Below are positions 46,205 to 60,300 of a stretch of DNA of 64,000 nucleotides, piece by piece (the first letter of the stretch is position 1; the number at the start of each line of letters is the position of its first letter). The stretch is from Megalobrama amblycephala (Eukaryota; Chordata; Actinopteri; Cypriniformes; Xenocyprididae), in assembly GCF_018812025.1 (NCBI RefSeq), contig NC_063053.1:7633123-7697122 (forward strand), written 5' to 3'. The notes beneath the pieces are model-generated. The model ran no database searches. It was given only the letters and a program-made list of their open reading frames with translations, and was not told the origin of the DNA. Position numbers and translations under genes: made by a program.

Positions 46205-46840
46205 GTCTCCTACATAACAGCTATTTTGTTTAACTCTGTAGCGAAGTTCATGGCCTAAATGAAGGTAGATGTAATCTAACACTGTTGTTAATAATGTAAA
46301 CTCTTATAGGTAACTTTTACAAAAAAAAAAAATAGACAGGAAAAAAGAAGATTGTAAGTCTGTTTACCTCTAATGCCATCTGTGAAGTCATCTGATTGGT
46401 AAATGATGTAGCGGTCATCAATTGGCATTGACATCTGCAATGGTTATTGTGTCTTTTATTAGCACTTTAAACATGAGAATGGACTGGTAAGGTGTAAAAG
46501 ATGTGCGGATTAAGACTGGAGACATTCCTCTGATATTGTCAACTGTATGGTTTAATTTTCAAATGTGGTGCCATTACTCTAAGCCTATGCGCCAACATAA
46601 GTGCTTTTGTTGTTGATGTTTTTATAACTTGAGCTGAAGTTTTCTTGTGTTGCATGTGAAATGATTTTTGGAAACTAAAGAAAATATATTTTATGAAATG
46701 TACTCTTGAGTGTGAGTGCTGTAATTCAAACTCATTTTTAGAGGACAAAACCATTGCTTTTCTTAATTTAAAATCTTCAAAGATCCCAATGTTATACATA
46801 GAAAATGGAACCAGATACAGTCACAAAGTGTTGTTTGACG
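46205..46840 (+). other. washc2c: 3' UTR of washc2c and short spacer
   Basis: No AATAAA is present in the first 500 bases; an ACTAAA variant at 46674 before a TATATTTTATG stretch is the most plausible weak signal. Intergenic distance to the zfand4 promoter is only a few hundred bases. Nothing else seen. Confidence 0.4.
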
Positions 46841-47400
46841 CTGCCAGGGTGACCGGGGTAACATCCGGGAGATGGAAAGAGGAATCGCGAGTATTGTCCC
46901 GCCCACTCTGCGTTACCATTGGACGAGTGACTCACTTTTTCTACAACGGCTAATGTCATTCGTTCTCCTCATTGTCAATCAAGAACATCACAATAGGCTG
47001 CCTCCTTTTCAGTTTTTTTTTTTGTATTCTGTCTTAATGGGGCCTTTGAGCCTTATAACATAGGAACAAAAGCAATTGTTCATGGCTCGAAAAAAATAAG
47101 GAATCGTTTTGGCGTGCAGAAACGGCAAAGGTGGAGGAGGAATCTGTAAGCTTCAACGGCATCCGCGAGTAGTTCGGTGGGCTGCCTGTGCTGCTTTGCT
47201 AAACCAGCTAGCCGCTGAAACAGACTAAAAGCAGCTTTTATTGTAAGTTTCTGTCGGATAACACTTCAGAGACTGTGGAGAATCGGTCGCGTTTACCTTT
47301 AGAGGTAACTACATAGGTTTTGGTGTGTGTTGTGGCTGGGACATCCGCCAGTACACTCTCTGATCCAGCTGTATCTCCCTGCAGATCTGATGCTGTCAAG
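46841..47400 (+). promoter_or_regulatory. zfand4: zfand4 promoter and non-coding exon 1
   Basis: CpG-richer than its surroundings, with CCCGCCCAC (46898), an inverted CCAAT (ATTGG, 46918-46922) and ATTGTCAATCA (46971). A strong donor GTCAAG|GTAAGA at 47400/47401 marks the likely end of a non-coding first exon whose 5' end lies around 47100-47250. It splices to 47887. The start site is inferred. Confidence 0.55.
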
Positions 47401-47701
47401 GTAAGATAACAAATAGATCTACGGAGCGATTATATAGTCAAAGGACCGAGCTAGTCGACTGCACTTTTCATTTTTTCATTTATTAGTGAGTCATCTCTAA
47501 TAAGATATCATCTTAATTGAAAATAAGTTGGAAAAACATGATTTGTAGCTTTAAAAACACTTTTGTGCTGTTTAGACTAATTGTAAATAAACATTCTATT
47601 AACAACAAAACAATTGTTCAGCAGAAGTTAATAGGCATATTCACAGTACGTTTTATTTGAGCCCTTTTCATTAAGATAGACATGGGCTTAAATGTGTATA
47701 A

Positions 47702-47705
47702 ATAT

Positions 47706-47776
<71 letters not shown>

Positions 47777-47835
47777 ATATGTGTGTGTGTGTGTGTATAT
47801 ATATGTGTATGTATATATGTATGTGTGAGTGTGTA
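47702..47835. repeat. (TA)n/(TG)n microsatellite (zfand4 intron 1)
   Basis: About 30 TA units followed by TG and mixed TATG runs, ending 50 bases before the exon 2 acceptor. Confidence 0.95.
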
Positions 47836-47886
47836 CTCACCAAAACATTCTTTGTATGCTAATAAAGAGATTGTGATTCTCCACAG

Positions 47887-48003
47887 CCCAGAGCTCCATG
47901 CATGATGTGTTCCTGCTGTGACAGAGGCGGCATCTCAGCCATCACTCCTCCACCTTGGGCAGGGTTCATTATTGTCTCATCCTGAGCCCTGTCCTTTGCA
48001 GTA
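47887..48003 (+). promoter_or_regulatory. zfand4: 5' UTR part of zfand4 exon 2 with overlapping uORFs
   Basis: Acceptor CCACAG at 47881-47886. Two upstream frames precede the main ATG: 47898-47921 (7 codons plus stop) and, in another frame, 47902-47985 (27 codons plus stop, MMCSCCDRGGIS...). Both end before the main start at 48004. An alternative acceptor TTTGCAG just before the start codon (48001) would remove them. Confidence 0.5.
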
Positions 48004-51000
48004 ATGACTGACAAGAGAAACCCACCGTTTTTCAATGATGACAATGTAGGCGTGGTGCACTACAAGCTGCCCTTCAGCGAGACCATGGAGCTGTTCATTG
48101 AGACTTTGACAGGGACCTGCTTCCAGTTACGTGTCTCTCCGTTTGAACAGGTTGTCTCTGTCAAGGCCAAGATTCAAAGATTGGAGGGTATGTGTCCTCT
48201 CTTGACTCATTATATATATATGACATTACACTTGATTGGACACCATGAGTTTTGTCTCATTACGTTAGCATGTTTTCTGTACTTTGTGTTTTATTGTGAC
48301 GTGCTATACTGTTTTAAACTGCATTTTTCTTACTCCTATATAATTAGTACTGTGTACAACTCATATTTAATGAGGGATTGTGTGAAATATTTCAGCTTTG
48401 AAAAAAAATCACTACATGACTCTTAAAGCGAATAAAAAGTAGATCATCTAAAAATATACACATTCCCTTCTGCATGTACAGACATTTTACTCTTACTTTT
48501 AGTTTGAGGCGTTACTCGCATTACAAAATGTCCTAATACACTACCGTTCAAAAGTTTGCGGTCAGAAAAAAAAAAAGTTTGTAATGTTTTTGAATGAGGT
48601 CTCTGATGATCACCAAGGCTGTATTTATTTGATCAAAAATAATACTTTAAAATAGTAAACATATATTTTATAATGTAATTTATTCCTGTGTTGGCAAAGC
48701 TGAATTTTCAGCATCATTACTTCAGTCTTCAGTGTCACATGATCTTTCAGAAATCATTCTAGTATGCTGATTTGAAACATTTATTATTATTATTATTATT
48801 ATTATCAGTGTTTAAAACGGTTGTGCTGCTTTTAATATGTTTGATAATTTAAGGATTCTTTCATGAATTGAAAGTGCAACATTTATTTGAAACAGCAATC
48901 TTTTATAACATTATACATGTCTTTACTGTCACTTTTGATCAATTTAATGCATGCTTGCTGAATAAAAGTATTAATTAAAGTATTAATCTAAAAAAAAAAT
49001 CTCATTGACCCCAAACTTTTGAATGGTAGTGTTGGTTGACCAGCTATTAAAATAAGGGATGGTCATTTCATAATTATTGTATGTTCTAATTGTAAATGAC
49101 TACAAAAGTTTTGTTAAATGTTATGCATTACAGTGTAATCACACATTCCATTCATCTGAAACAATCTTTATCCATTATAATCCTCAACTATAGGCCTATG
49201 TTAAAGGATTAGTTCACTTTCAAATGAAAATTACCCCAAGCTTTACTCACCCTCAAGCCATCCTAGGTGTATATGACTTTCTTGTTTCTGACGAACACAA
49301 TCATAGATATATTAATAAATATCCTGACGCATCCAAGCTTTATAACGGCAGTAAGCGCTACCAAATGAGTATGAGAGAAGAATGCGCCTCCATCCACATC
49401 AATCCATCAAAAACATACTCCATACAGCTCTCGAGGGTTAATAAAGGCCTTCTGAAGCGATGCTTTTGTGTAAATCCATAACAAGTTATGAAGTAAAATA
49501 TGTAGCTTCTGCCAGACCTCCTTCCGTATTCTTCAAAAAGTTAATGCTGTACGTCCTACGCCTTCCCTATTCAACTTACGGAACTCGCGCGACGCCAATT
49601 CTGTTTTTTCCGTGATTTGAATATGGAAGGCGGTCTGGCGGAAGCTACATATTTTACTTCATAACTTGTTAAATATAGATATTATTTTACACAAACCCAT
49701 CACTTTGCTTCAGAAGGCCTTTATTAAACCCCCCTGGAGCGGTGTGGAGTATGTCTATGATGGACGGATGTGGATGGAGACATTTTCTTCAGCTCATACT
49801 CGTTTGGTAACGTTCACTGCCATTATAAATCTCGGATGCGTCAGGAATCAGGATATTTATTAATATTTCTGCGATCGTCTTCGTCAGAAAGAAGAAAGAC
49901 ATATACACCTAGGATAGTTTGAGGGTGAGTAAAGCTTGGGGTAATTTTCTTTTGAAAGTGAACTAATCCTTTAAGCCAAAGGGAAAAACTGATGCATTGT
50001 AATAAGAAATGCACCTTAATTGGTCTGTGCTGATTGGATAATAATTTAGAACAATTAGACACTAAATATCCATGAGTAGTTTTGAAGATGAGATTCATTC
50101 CAAGTAGTCTGATGTTATCATTCTGATTTAGAGCTTTAGAATAAATTAAGTGGTTTGTTAAGAACTGGCACACTCAGTAATTGGCGCTCGTGATCCGCCC
50201 TTGCAGTTACAGATGAAACATGTGTCTTACCAGTTTAACACATGAGCAATCAAAAAAGGAGATGAGAATAAATGGGTTCTTGCTATCAAAAGCTGCCATT
50301 GTTATTACTTGGTAACTAAAATTGCTGCTCCTCTAAAGCATCATGTGGCATGGTTGTGAAAACAGCTTTGTTAGACTGAGAAATGTTAATATTCTTTGAA
50401 TGAAGAGCTTATATTTGTTTTGGCAGTACAGCTATACAGTATGTTGTTTCTCTCTCATGACTTGCACGTGACGTGAGCAAACATTGGGCTTAGCAATTAG
50501 GACCGAGCGTGCTTCATTTATTTCGTTTATATCACCTGGTTGACATGTAAGTGTGAAATCAACGAGACAGGAAAAGCATTAGTTGAAAACACAGATGGGA
50601 CATTGCCATTCCAGACGACTGTTCCATATTCATCACTGGGTCTTTAAACATGCCAGTCTCAAGTGGAGATAGCTTTCCTCCCAGGATCACTTTGATATGT
50701 TAGACAGCACTAGTTTCACCAGGTCTGGCTCTCCCCTGCAGGAGTTAGCTTTATTAAAGATGCATTTATCAGCCCTGTGGATTACAGGTGAGGAATGGCC
50801 TAGTTTTAGTTCTGCTATGTGCTTCTTTTGTGGCTAATCTTAGATTCACTACGCTTTGCATCTGGAGCAGTAGTCACTGCCCCCTTCCAAGCATCAGTTC
50901 CAAAAAAGCTTGTTTCCACAAAGAAATAAAAAAATAATATATCTCACAATTTTGATTTTTTCTCGCAATTGTAATATATCTGTAATTTGGATTTTATAAC

Positions 51001-54000
51001 TCACAATTGGTAATTTACATCTCACAATTCTGACTTTTTCCTCGCAATTGCGAATTTTTATCTCACAATTCTGACTTTTTTTCTCAGAATTGCGATTTCT
51101 CATACACTTCTCATACACATACATTTCTTTTGTCAAATCAACTTCAATAATTAATGTGGTTCAGATAACATTTTGAGTTTCTGTTGATTAAACCAATCGC
51201 CTTCATTGTAATAACTCAAATTTTTAATTTCAATGAACTCAGAATTTTAAGGCGACCAGGTAACTTACTTTTTATAAGTTAAACCAACAATTCTTTTTTA
51301 CAGTGTAATTCAGATATTATAACTCGAAATTGTGAAATCATATCTTTCAATTGACCCTTCCCAAAGACCCCCCCCCCCCTTAGTTACTGTTGCTTTGTCT
51401 GACAAGCCATGGCGCGGTCACGCCACACAGAGTGTAAAATACATTGCGGAGTAAATAGGACACTGACAACACGTCGACAGACAAGGCAGAGCAGGTTATT
51501 TATGACATTAAACAAAGTCCCAGCTTTCAAATTGTGTGTTTTTTTTTTTTTTTTTAAGAAATTCGAACAATAAAAAACGTTTTGTGGCTCTTTAATGTGT
51601 CGTGACAGATTGTTGTAGCACCTCAGCTCAAGTGGCTCGTGAACCGATCATCTAGTTCATTTATAGCATCAAATAAACATGAATGAACATCAGAAGGAAT
51701 GTTTCAAACGCGGAAAGACGTCAGTACACACCATTTTTCAAGTTCAAGTCCACCGAGGTTAATCTTCTATCTCCTGACTGCTTTGTCGGACAAAATGGCA
51801 GATTCAGCATTATGATTGGTTAGATCGCTTGTCAATCAAACTCCTGGTGAAGGGTCAATTCTGACTTTTTTCTCAATATTGCAAGTTTATATTTCACAAT
51901 TCTGTTTTTTTTTCCCCCTTGCAATTGCAAATTTTGATCAATTAAGACTTTCTTGCAATTGCGATACATCTTGTAATTTGGACTTTATAACTCGCAATTG
52001 CGATTTTATATCTTGCAATTCTGACTTTTGTCTCAGAATTGCGATATATTTGCAATTGCGACTTTATAATTGCCAGTATATATTTCGCAATTCAGAATTG
52101 TGAGATATAAACTCGCAATTGTGAGATAAAATTCCTTTTTTCCTTTTTCTTTTTTTTTATTCCATGGTGGAAACAAGCGTCCATAAGTCCAATTGTGGAA
52201 AAAAGTATGAGACTGATATGTTGAGGAAATCCACAATTTAATATGAAATGTTTTTTCAAACTTCTGAATAAGATTACACACATGGAGGCTGTGTATAGTC
52301 TAAAAAGCATGACCTGGCATGTCTCTAAACAGTGGGCAGGCCACACACCCTAACCACTCTGACTGTCACACTCCTCACTGATCCTGTCTAGAAAACTACC
52401 CCTTCTGGGAATAGATACCAGTTTTGTGTTGCATGGGTGCGCTCTGGTGTCTTATTGCACTTTACACTCGATAAAGGCACATCGATTCGCTTAATCACAG
52501 GCCAGTGCAAACGTATGAAACATTTAAGTGGTAAGCTTATCGTCATGTCCAGGTGCAACTTTTGCATTCATGGTCCTAAGAATGAACGACAATAATGACC
52601 TTGAAAAAGGCTGTTATAAAGCAATTTCAGGCATTTAAGGTGCTTCTTGTGTCGTTATGTATCTCTTGACCACTGTGATATTTGCTAGATCTAGAGGTGA
52701 TTGTTGGTTTATTTTGTGTACACAGGGGGGCAGATCTGAGTCATATTTGTTCTGGCTCCCCTATTTCTTTTACAGAACTGATTCTTTTGAATTGATTGAT
52801 TTGTTTCAGTATATTAATAATTAAAAGTTCTTTGTCCTATTTGCTTAGATGTGATGACTCAAACCTATGGTTCAAGAACAAGTTAATTGTCAAGCTCTAA
52901 AAAGGACAAAAAGCACCATGAAGTGCAAAAAAATCTTTTTGAAGTCAGTCTGATTGAATAGCTGTAACTCTCAAATCTCATTCCAGTACATTTAATTACA
53001 TGTTTTCGTGGATTACTAATCTCTGCACTTGGTTTACAGTTTTCATGCTAACCTATGTTCACAATATGCAGTCATTGTTCCTAAACAAAAGGGCTCTATA
53101 TTGAACTAAATGGACATCTTTATTTATTATTTTCCTTGTAATATGTGCCCGTCTAAAAAAAAAACAAACAAAAAACACAAGGATGTGAAAGTTCTGAATG
53201 TCACTGGACATTGATTTGTACTACACATAAGATGTCAATGGCCAGATGTTATTGTCTCTGCCTTTTCTGTATTCTGTTTTCCTCAAACGATTGCAGTTCA
53301 GAAACATTCCATTTGGTCAACCATTAACTTTGTTTGTTCTTTTGTGCTGTTAGATGATGTGATGACGTGCTTCATCTCACCCTGTGTATGTGGTTGAATG
53401 TTTATTATAGTTTGCATTATAAAAAGATGGCTGTACATTCTCATCTTAAGACATCTCTTTGATCACAGGCATCCCGGTCTCTCAGCAGCATTTGATTTGG
53501 AATGGAATGGAGCTTGAAGACGAGTACTGCTTACATGATTACAGGTGAGTTTTCAAACTGTTTTTCAGCTTTATAAAATAGGATCCAGGATGTTAAATTA
53601 CAGGAAGTAAGGTCAACTACCACATGTTCCACTGAACCTAGCAAGGTCACTGTACATTTTGAAAAATTAAAATGATCATAATTTAATCACCCTACTCTCT
53701 AAAAAATAATGCGTTGGCTCAACAACAAAAACAACAACAACAACAACAACAAATTAAAGCAACAGTTTGCATCAATTTTTTTGAGTTATGACAACTTTGA
53801 GTTAATTTAGATTCAACCAACAAGCTACATTGAGTTTGAGGAACTTACTTTGTAGCATAAACACAAATTTTCAAGTTGATTACTCAGAAAAATTAAGTCA
53901 CTTCAGCTACCAGAGTTGTAACCCTGGAACCAATTAATCGTATCTATTTAAGTTCAAATCAACAGCTATAACTTATTTAACATGTATATTTAATGATCAA

Positions 54001-57000
54001 GTAAGATTTACTTGTCGCTGGCATTAGCGCAGTCATTGCTTATAGAGTCAATGTAGTGTTTACATTCATAGTCTAGACCACAAAAACTTCAACATTACAG
54101 AAACTCTTTTAAACGTAACAGCATTAAACACTAAAACAGGTCTTTCACTTCACTAAAAATAAATAAAGTAACACTTAATTTCAAATTTTTTTTGTTATAC
54201 AGTCCTATGCAAAGCATGCTGGGAACTAGAAATCCACTGCCTAATTTCCAAAGTTATCAAGACAATTTCATTAAGTTACTACAACTTAATTTAAAAAAAA
54301 AGCCCATTAATGCAGAAATTTGAGTTTAAATTACAGACGATATTAAGTTGATGTAATTGTCAACATTGTTATGTCAACAGAACTCTACAAAATAATGTTT
54401 GCAACTTAAAAGGTTTAATTAAAACAATAAATTAGAATTTTTAACTTGTAACCATGCATTTATTTAAAGGAACACTCCACTTTTTTTGAAAATAGGCTCG
54501 ATTTGAAACTGGTAAAACTCAACTGTTTAACTCTAGGGGAGTTGGAAAATGAGCCTATTTTCAAAAAAAGTGTTCCTTTAAGTTGTGGTAACAGGCCATC
54601 CGAATTACTTTTTAGAGTTCTAAACCCTTTCTTCTTTTGTGGAACACAAACTGAGATGTTTTGTAGAATGGCCAAGCTGTTTTTATCTGTGAAATTAAAG
54701 CATATTTTGACCAGTGGCTGTTAAAGGCAACCTAAAGGTATCATAAAAGTAGTCCATATGACTCATGCTCTATATTCAACGTCTTCTGAAAGCATACGAT
54801 TGCTATGTGTGAAGAACAGAGTGATATTTAAGTTGTTATTCATGGAAAACCTCTCCGCCTCTCAAATCTTATTTGCTCTTGAGCAGCTTGGACGTTCTTC
54901 AAAAAGCATCTCCTTTTATGTTCTATGAAAGAAAGAAAACCATATGAAAGGGTTTGGAGCAACATGAAGGTGAGTAAATAATGACAGCATTTGCATTTGG
55001 GGTGAGCTATTCCTTTAAATGCAGCCACTTGTCTCAAGAGCAGACTGGCTCAGTCTGGAGGTCACAGATGGTGGATTTGTCATAAATTCTTGTCGGTTAA
55101 TGTTCCACATGGAGGCTTTCTGGGAAGATATTGTGTGGCTGGATGGCACTCATTGTGCTTCAAATGTTAAGTGAAGCAAATATTTATAAAGGCAGAACTG
55201 TACAGGCTGTAGCGGTTTTGGGTTTATTGTACTACTGCATGCTCTGAGCTTTCCTATGCTTGTGTTTTCAGCATCACAGAGGGCTGCACTCTCAAGCTGG
55301 TGCTTGCCATGAGGGGAGGGCCTGTAAACACCAGACGAGGTGCGTTTCCACCACCAACTGGGATTTTCACAGTTGAAAGTGTTAACCCTGTCATTCTGAA
55401 CCCCAGGTTAATGCGATCTTGATTCCTGGATTTTCTTGGTCTTTATTTCACACTCTTTATACCCTGGGTTAGTTACTCATCCTGAGTAATTTCATACTGT
55501 GCATTTGAAAACCCCAGATTTGCATATATAGTCCATCATTAACATGATCAATACCTTCCAGAAAAAAACTATCTACCCCCTGGTGGGTTATTCATGCTCT
55601 TCAGGAAGTAGAAGGACTTTTAAAGATGCAACATAATGAAGTAGCAACAGATAATTTATTTCTTATTATGACAAACATATGAGTGAAATGATTATCGAAA
55701 AAAATGTAGGGCAAGACTTCTATCCATCAGTTGTTGAACTTATTCGATATTCAGAAAGGGGTTTAAGCTGACTAATTGAGAGAGAGAAGTTTCTTTTTTT
55801 TTTTTTTTTTTTTTTTTATAAATAAAACACATGCATTGATGAATTGTTCACAATAAGATCATTAAGATGCATTTAGAAAATAGATATTTCCAATGGAATT
55901 TCCATTTCATTCTGACTTAATATAATTTCCAAAATGTCCAGCTTCCTTTTACAATATTTTTTTTCATTTATATTCCGAGTGTTTTCTTTTAAAGGTGCTA
56001 AATAGGATGTTTTGTTTTATAAATTTTTGCAATATTACTTGAAACTGTCTTTACTAACTGATAAAAGACTATTTATTAGGTGCACTGAAATTAATAATAT
56101 TAATATACATCATCTGTGCACGAGGTAGGGCCTTAAAAACATCAGCCAATCGCGTAAACGATTGGCCCTCTGGCTTGTCAATCACTGCCGTGACGATCCA
56201 TGTGAGAGACGCGCGGCTGCGCGCTCCAGTAACTTTCCACACTCCACAGGCGCCATATGCAATGTTTTTGTCAGGAAACAGGAGTAACAACTGCAGATTA
56301 TGAGTCACCTGCGGTGAGTCCGACATAATGAATCCACTAAGTGATTGTAAGGCCGATTATGAATGTAAATTGATACTTATGACTGATCGCGCTTAAACGC
56401 GTCCAGTCAGAGCCAGTTGCTTTCAGTCTGCGATTACAGTCGGTGTTCAAATTCCATGTGAAAGTATATAAATTTGCTTTCAGGAGCAGGAAACAATCGC
56501 TGTATGTTGAGCTCAGTCAAAATGTTTTAGCTAGTCGTTAAATGTGTGCCCGGCTTAATAACATAGCGAATGCCGGTGTTAAACCATAGTGTTAAACACT
56601 CTCGTGCACGAGTTTTGGGAGGCGTTCCCTCTAAATGAGCTGTGAAGGAGGGGGGTTGTTCTTACCCATGCGCTCATTTCAAAAACTCAGTCGACAAAAA
56701 GAACCTCTTTAGCACCTTTAATATATTTATAACCTGGTTTCATCCTTTGTTGGCATTGGCATACCTCAAAAAAGAAAAAAGAAAAAAAGTTTCCTTTATG
56801 AACAAAAAAAGGTTTAAATGAATAGCGTAGCTTCAAAGATGCATTGAAAATATATAAAAGACAATAAAAGCCTGATATTTAATATAATAAATATGTTTAT
56901 AAATGTGTTTTTTATTTTTACAGTTTGATTAGATTTTTCAGTTTCTACTCTTCTATTCTCTGTTTTTCTTTTGACTATTTTTGTATGTCAGGATTTAAAG

Positions 57001-57274
57001 AGTTATTTGAATATTTAAAAATATACTACAAATATATTACAGTTTTGTTTGCAATCGCTGTTCAACATTGTTTTCCTAAGATGCTGAAATGAAATGCAAC
57101 ACAGGAATGTTTCTGCAACTGTACAAGCCACATGAATATTTAATAAGATAACCACTGAAAGAGTTTGATTGGCTTTGGAAAGTCTTGACTAGTTGTACTG
57201 CACTACAAGCCTGCAGCAGGTCAGTGCAAGCTGGGTTTGTTGCAACTTTCTTATCCACTGTGCCACTGTGCAAT

Positions 57275-57305
<31 letters not shown>

Positions 57306-60300
57306 GAGGCCAAAAAAAAAGAAGTTGCTCATTACCATTCCAGGAAGTTTGCAGGCACAGTTAGTTAACAGTCTGATATTGATTAATATGACTGTTTCTT
57401 CTCGTTACCTGCAGTGACAGTGACAGATGACTCAGTGAGGGATATCGCTGACTGCCTTGATGCAGGGAGAGAGGAGATGTGGGAAAAGTCTCTGCCTAAT
57501 AAACAGGTCACCTTCCTGGTGTACCGTGAGGGAGATCAGCTCAATTTCTTCCGAGTGGTGGATAGAGGAGATGGAACGCTCACACCTGTGTCTGAAACAT
57601 TGAGGTCAGTTCAAAAGAAGAGAAATTACTTGCCAAGAGGAAACACTCTGTCCACACTGCACTCTGGTTCCCTTTTTTAGATGGAAGCAGATGTTTCAGA
57701 GCTACAGTTTTCATGTGTCATGTTGTTTTACTAATGAAGACATGCATCAGCATATCTTACCTTTCATGCAGTGTGTAATATAACTGCTTGTGAATGTAAA
57801 AAGTGCCCAAAAAAATAAAGTTATTGTCTCTTAAATGAAAGAACCAATTCTGAACTGTGCAAATGAGTCGTCAGCATTGCCAGTCTCACTTCCTGTTACA
57901 TGCCTACATAAACAATGAAACAAAATTTGCATAATGCCAGCCAGTGGTCTTCATTGGCTGACCGTGAAAAACATCTACTCAAACACTGTAGTTGTAGCCG
58001 AGGCCTGGAAGAGTTTGGTTTGTGTTGTCGACATGTCAAGAAGACGTTATTTTTAGTGCTGTAAATCCACTTTGCATGCACTTCTCAAGGATGAGGACTT
58101 GCGCTGGAATTGATATGGTAAAACTGACCCTATCATTCCTGAAGTGCTGAAGAAGCCCCTGGAGATGAAATTCAGATATGATCACGCTGTAAGCGGTGGA
58201 CCAATCACAACCGACTGGGCCAATCAGAGTAGTGTAGGCTTGCAGAAAGGAGGGGTTTAGACTGAATCTTCGAACTAACCAGAGTCTTTGAGAAAGGAGG
58301 TGAGGTGCAATGTATATTATGAGAAAATGAAAGTGTTTTTTGACCTTGGATGCATGTAAACCTATAGTAGGAGACCTCCAAAATAAAATTAGGAACCTTT
58401 TAAAATAGCATAATAGGGGCACTTTAATAACACTGTAAATCTTAAAATGAATATTTCATCCAGTGCAGCATAAGGAAATTGAACAGCACTGTCCTTGCAT
58501 GTGCTTGTTTCAGCGGTGCCACAGTACATAATGTGTACACGGAGGAGGGGGAAGAATCAGAGAGTGCATCTTCAGAACAGCAGACGTTGGAGAACTCCAT
58601 CACAATGAGCAAGATGAAACTGCTTAAGGCCAAGATGGAGAATATGAACCTTAACAAAAAGGTAAAAAAACAGGTGGACTAGAAGTGCTATTAATCTTAC
58701 TTTTTTCCTCCTCCACATATTCTAGCATTTTATCCTCAAGTGCATGAACCTCCTCACTGTCAAACACATCTGATTAGATTTGTCATTGGAGCAGTATGGA
58801 AGTGCGCACAGTTCTCCTGCTGGCTTGAGGGATTGTCGCCCATCCCACGCTGTGTCTGATTAACTGGCGCAGTAATAACTACAAGCTCAGCAGATTGGCA
58901 TATTATTCACACTCAACTATGTATAGTTGTCAGTAGACATGTCTTAGTCGCAGATATTTGTGTTTATCTATCTAGGAAACCTTTGCTGTTATTGCTTACA
59001 CTTGTGCCATAGTTGATAAATTTGTATGCATTGCTCCTGTCGACATCATAGAAATGTTTTGATGTATTAAGAGGTGTAACATGAAGCGCAGTTTAATTGG
59101 TTACAGTTACAAGCAATATCGCAACTTGACACATCAGTTAGGATTCAACTGATGTGCTATATTTAATTTTACAACTTGACTAAATGTGATTAAATGTGTG
59201 TACAAAAATAATTAAGAGCTATCCATTTTAACTAGGGGTGTAATTATACCCTCACATCACTATTTGATACATATCACAATATTGAACTCACGATATGATA
59301 TTATTGCGATACTCCAAGACATAAAAGGATAACAAAAAATGTACTGTAGATTAAATTGCTAAATTTGGTATTAAATTAGGAGTGGAAATGAATAGGTTCT
59401 AACACTGATTCTAACACTGAAACAGATTTATTTTTATGAAGATGTTCAAATATTCACCCATTGCATTATTATACATTATATTCAACATTATAGTAGTTTA
59501 ATGTAGTACTGACACTTTTTCTCACAGAGTAATTTTCATTTTGGGTGAACTATGCACAACACATTGTTTCATTTTTGTATTGCGACATATTGTGACACGA
59601 TATATTGTTACACCGCTAATTTTTTGCATTTTTTTTCAAATTTTATAAATAAATTATTACAATTAATTTTAATTTTATTTGATTCATTTATTGTAAAATT
59701 AATATTATTATTTTTTTTTTTTACAGTTTTGAGTCTTTTGTGAAGCTATTTTTACTCTGATGCCAGACTTTAAATTATATATTTTGGTTTGTGTGCATCA
59801 AGTTCCAAAAATGTTTATATTACAGAATTAACAGGATTATCCAGTAATAGTCATTACCACTTAGTTATTATAATATAAACTGTTTTTTAGGGATGATACA
59901 ATATAATTGTACCACATTGGTTATCAGTCAGTATTAGAGTTTGTATTTATCGGTATTGGATGTTTATTTGTGCATACTTATATTTTTACATAGAGATTAC
60001 CTGCTATCATCTAACCTTTAGCAAATCTCAAAATGAATATGCATTTTTCATACTGTACATTGTAATGTTGTGCTGCATAAATTCACTTAAATGCATTTAA
60101 ATTTGATTTTAGTTTTTAGTGTTTCATTTTGTATTTATTTAGACAAAAGTATAAATATTATTCATTTTAATATCTGCCATTTATTGTTTCTTGACCATAA
60201 CTAAAAATTAATTATTGGCTTATATGTATTGGCCAGAATTTTAATATTGATGCATCCCTAATTTGTCCATTACATTGCTTTGAAAAAATGTCTTTTTATG

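Noticed and set aside
48188..48426. Extension of the first zfand4 coding exon as one long frame
   Set aside because: A clear donor GAGG|GTATGT at 48187/48188 and the conserved continuation in the exon at 53469 show this is intron.
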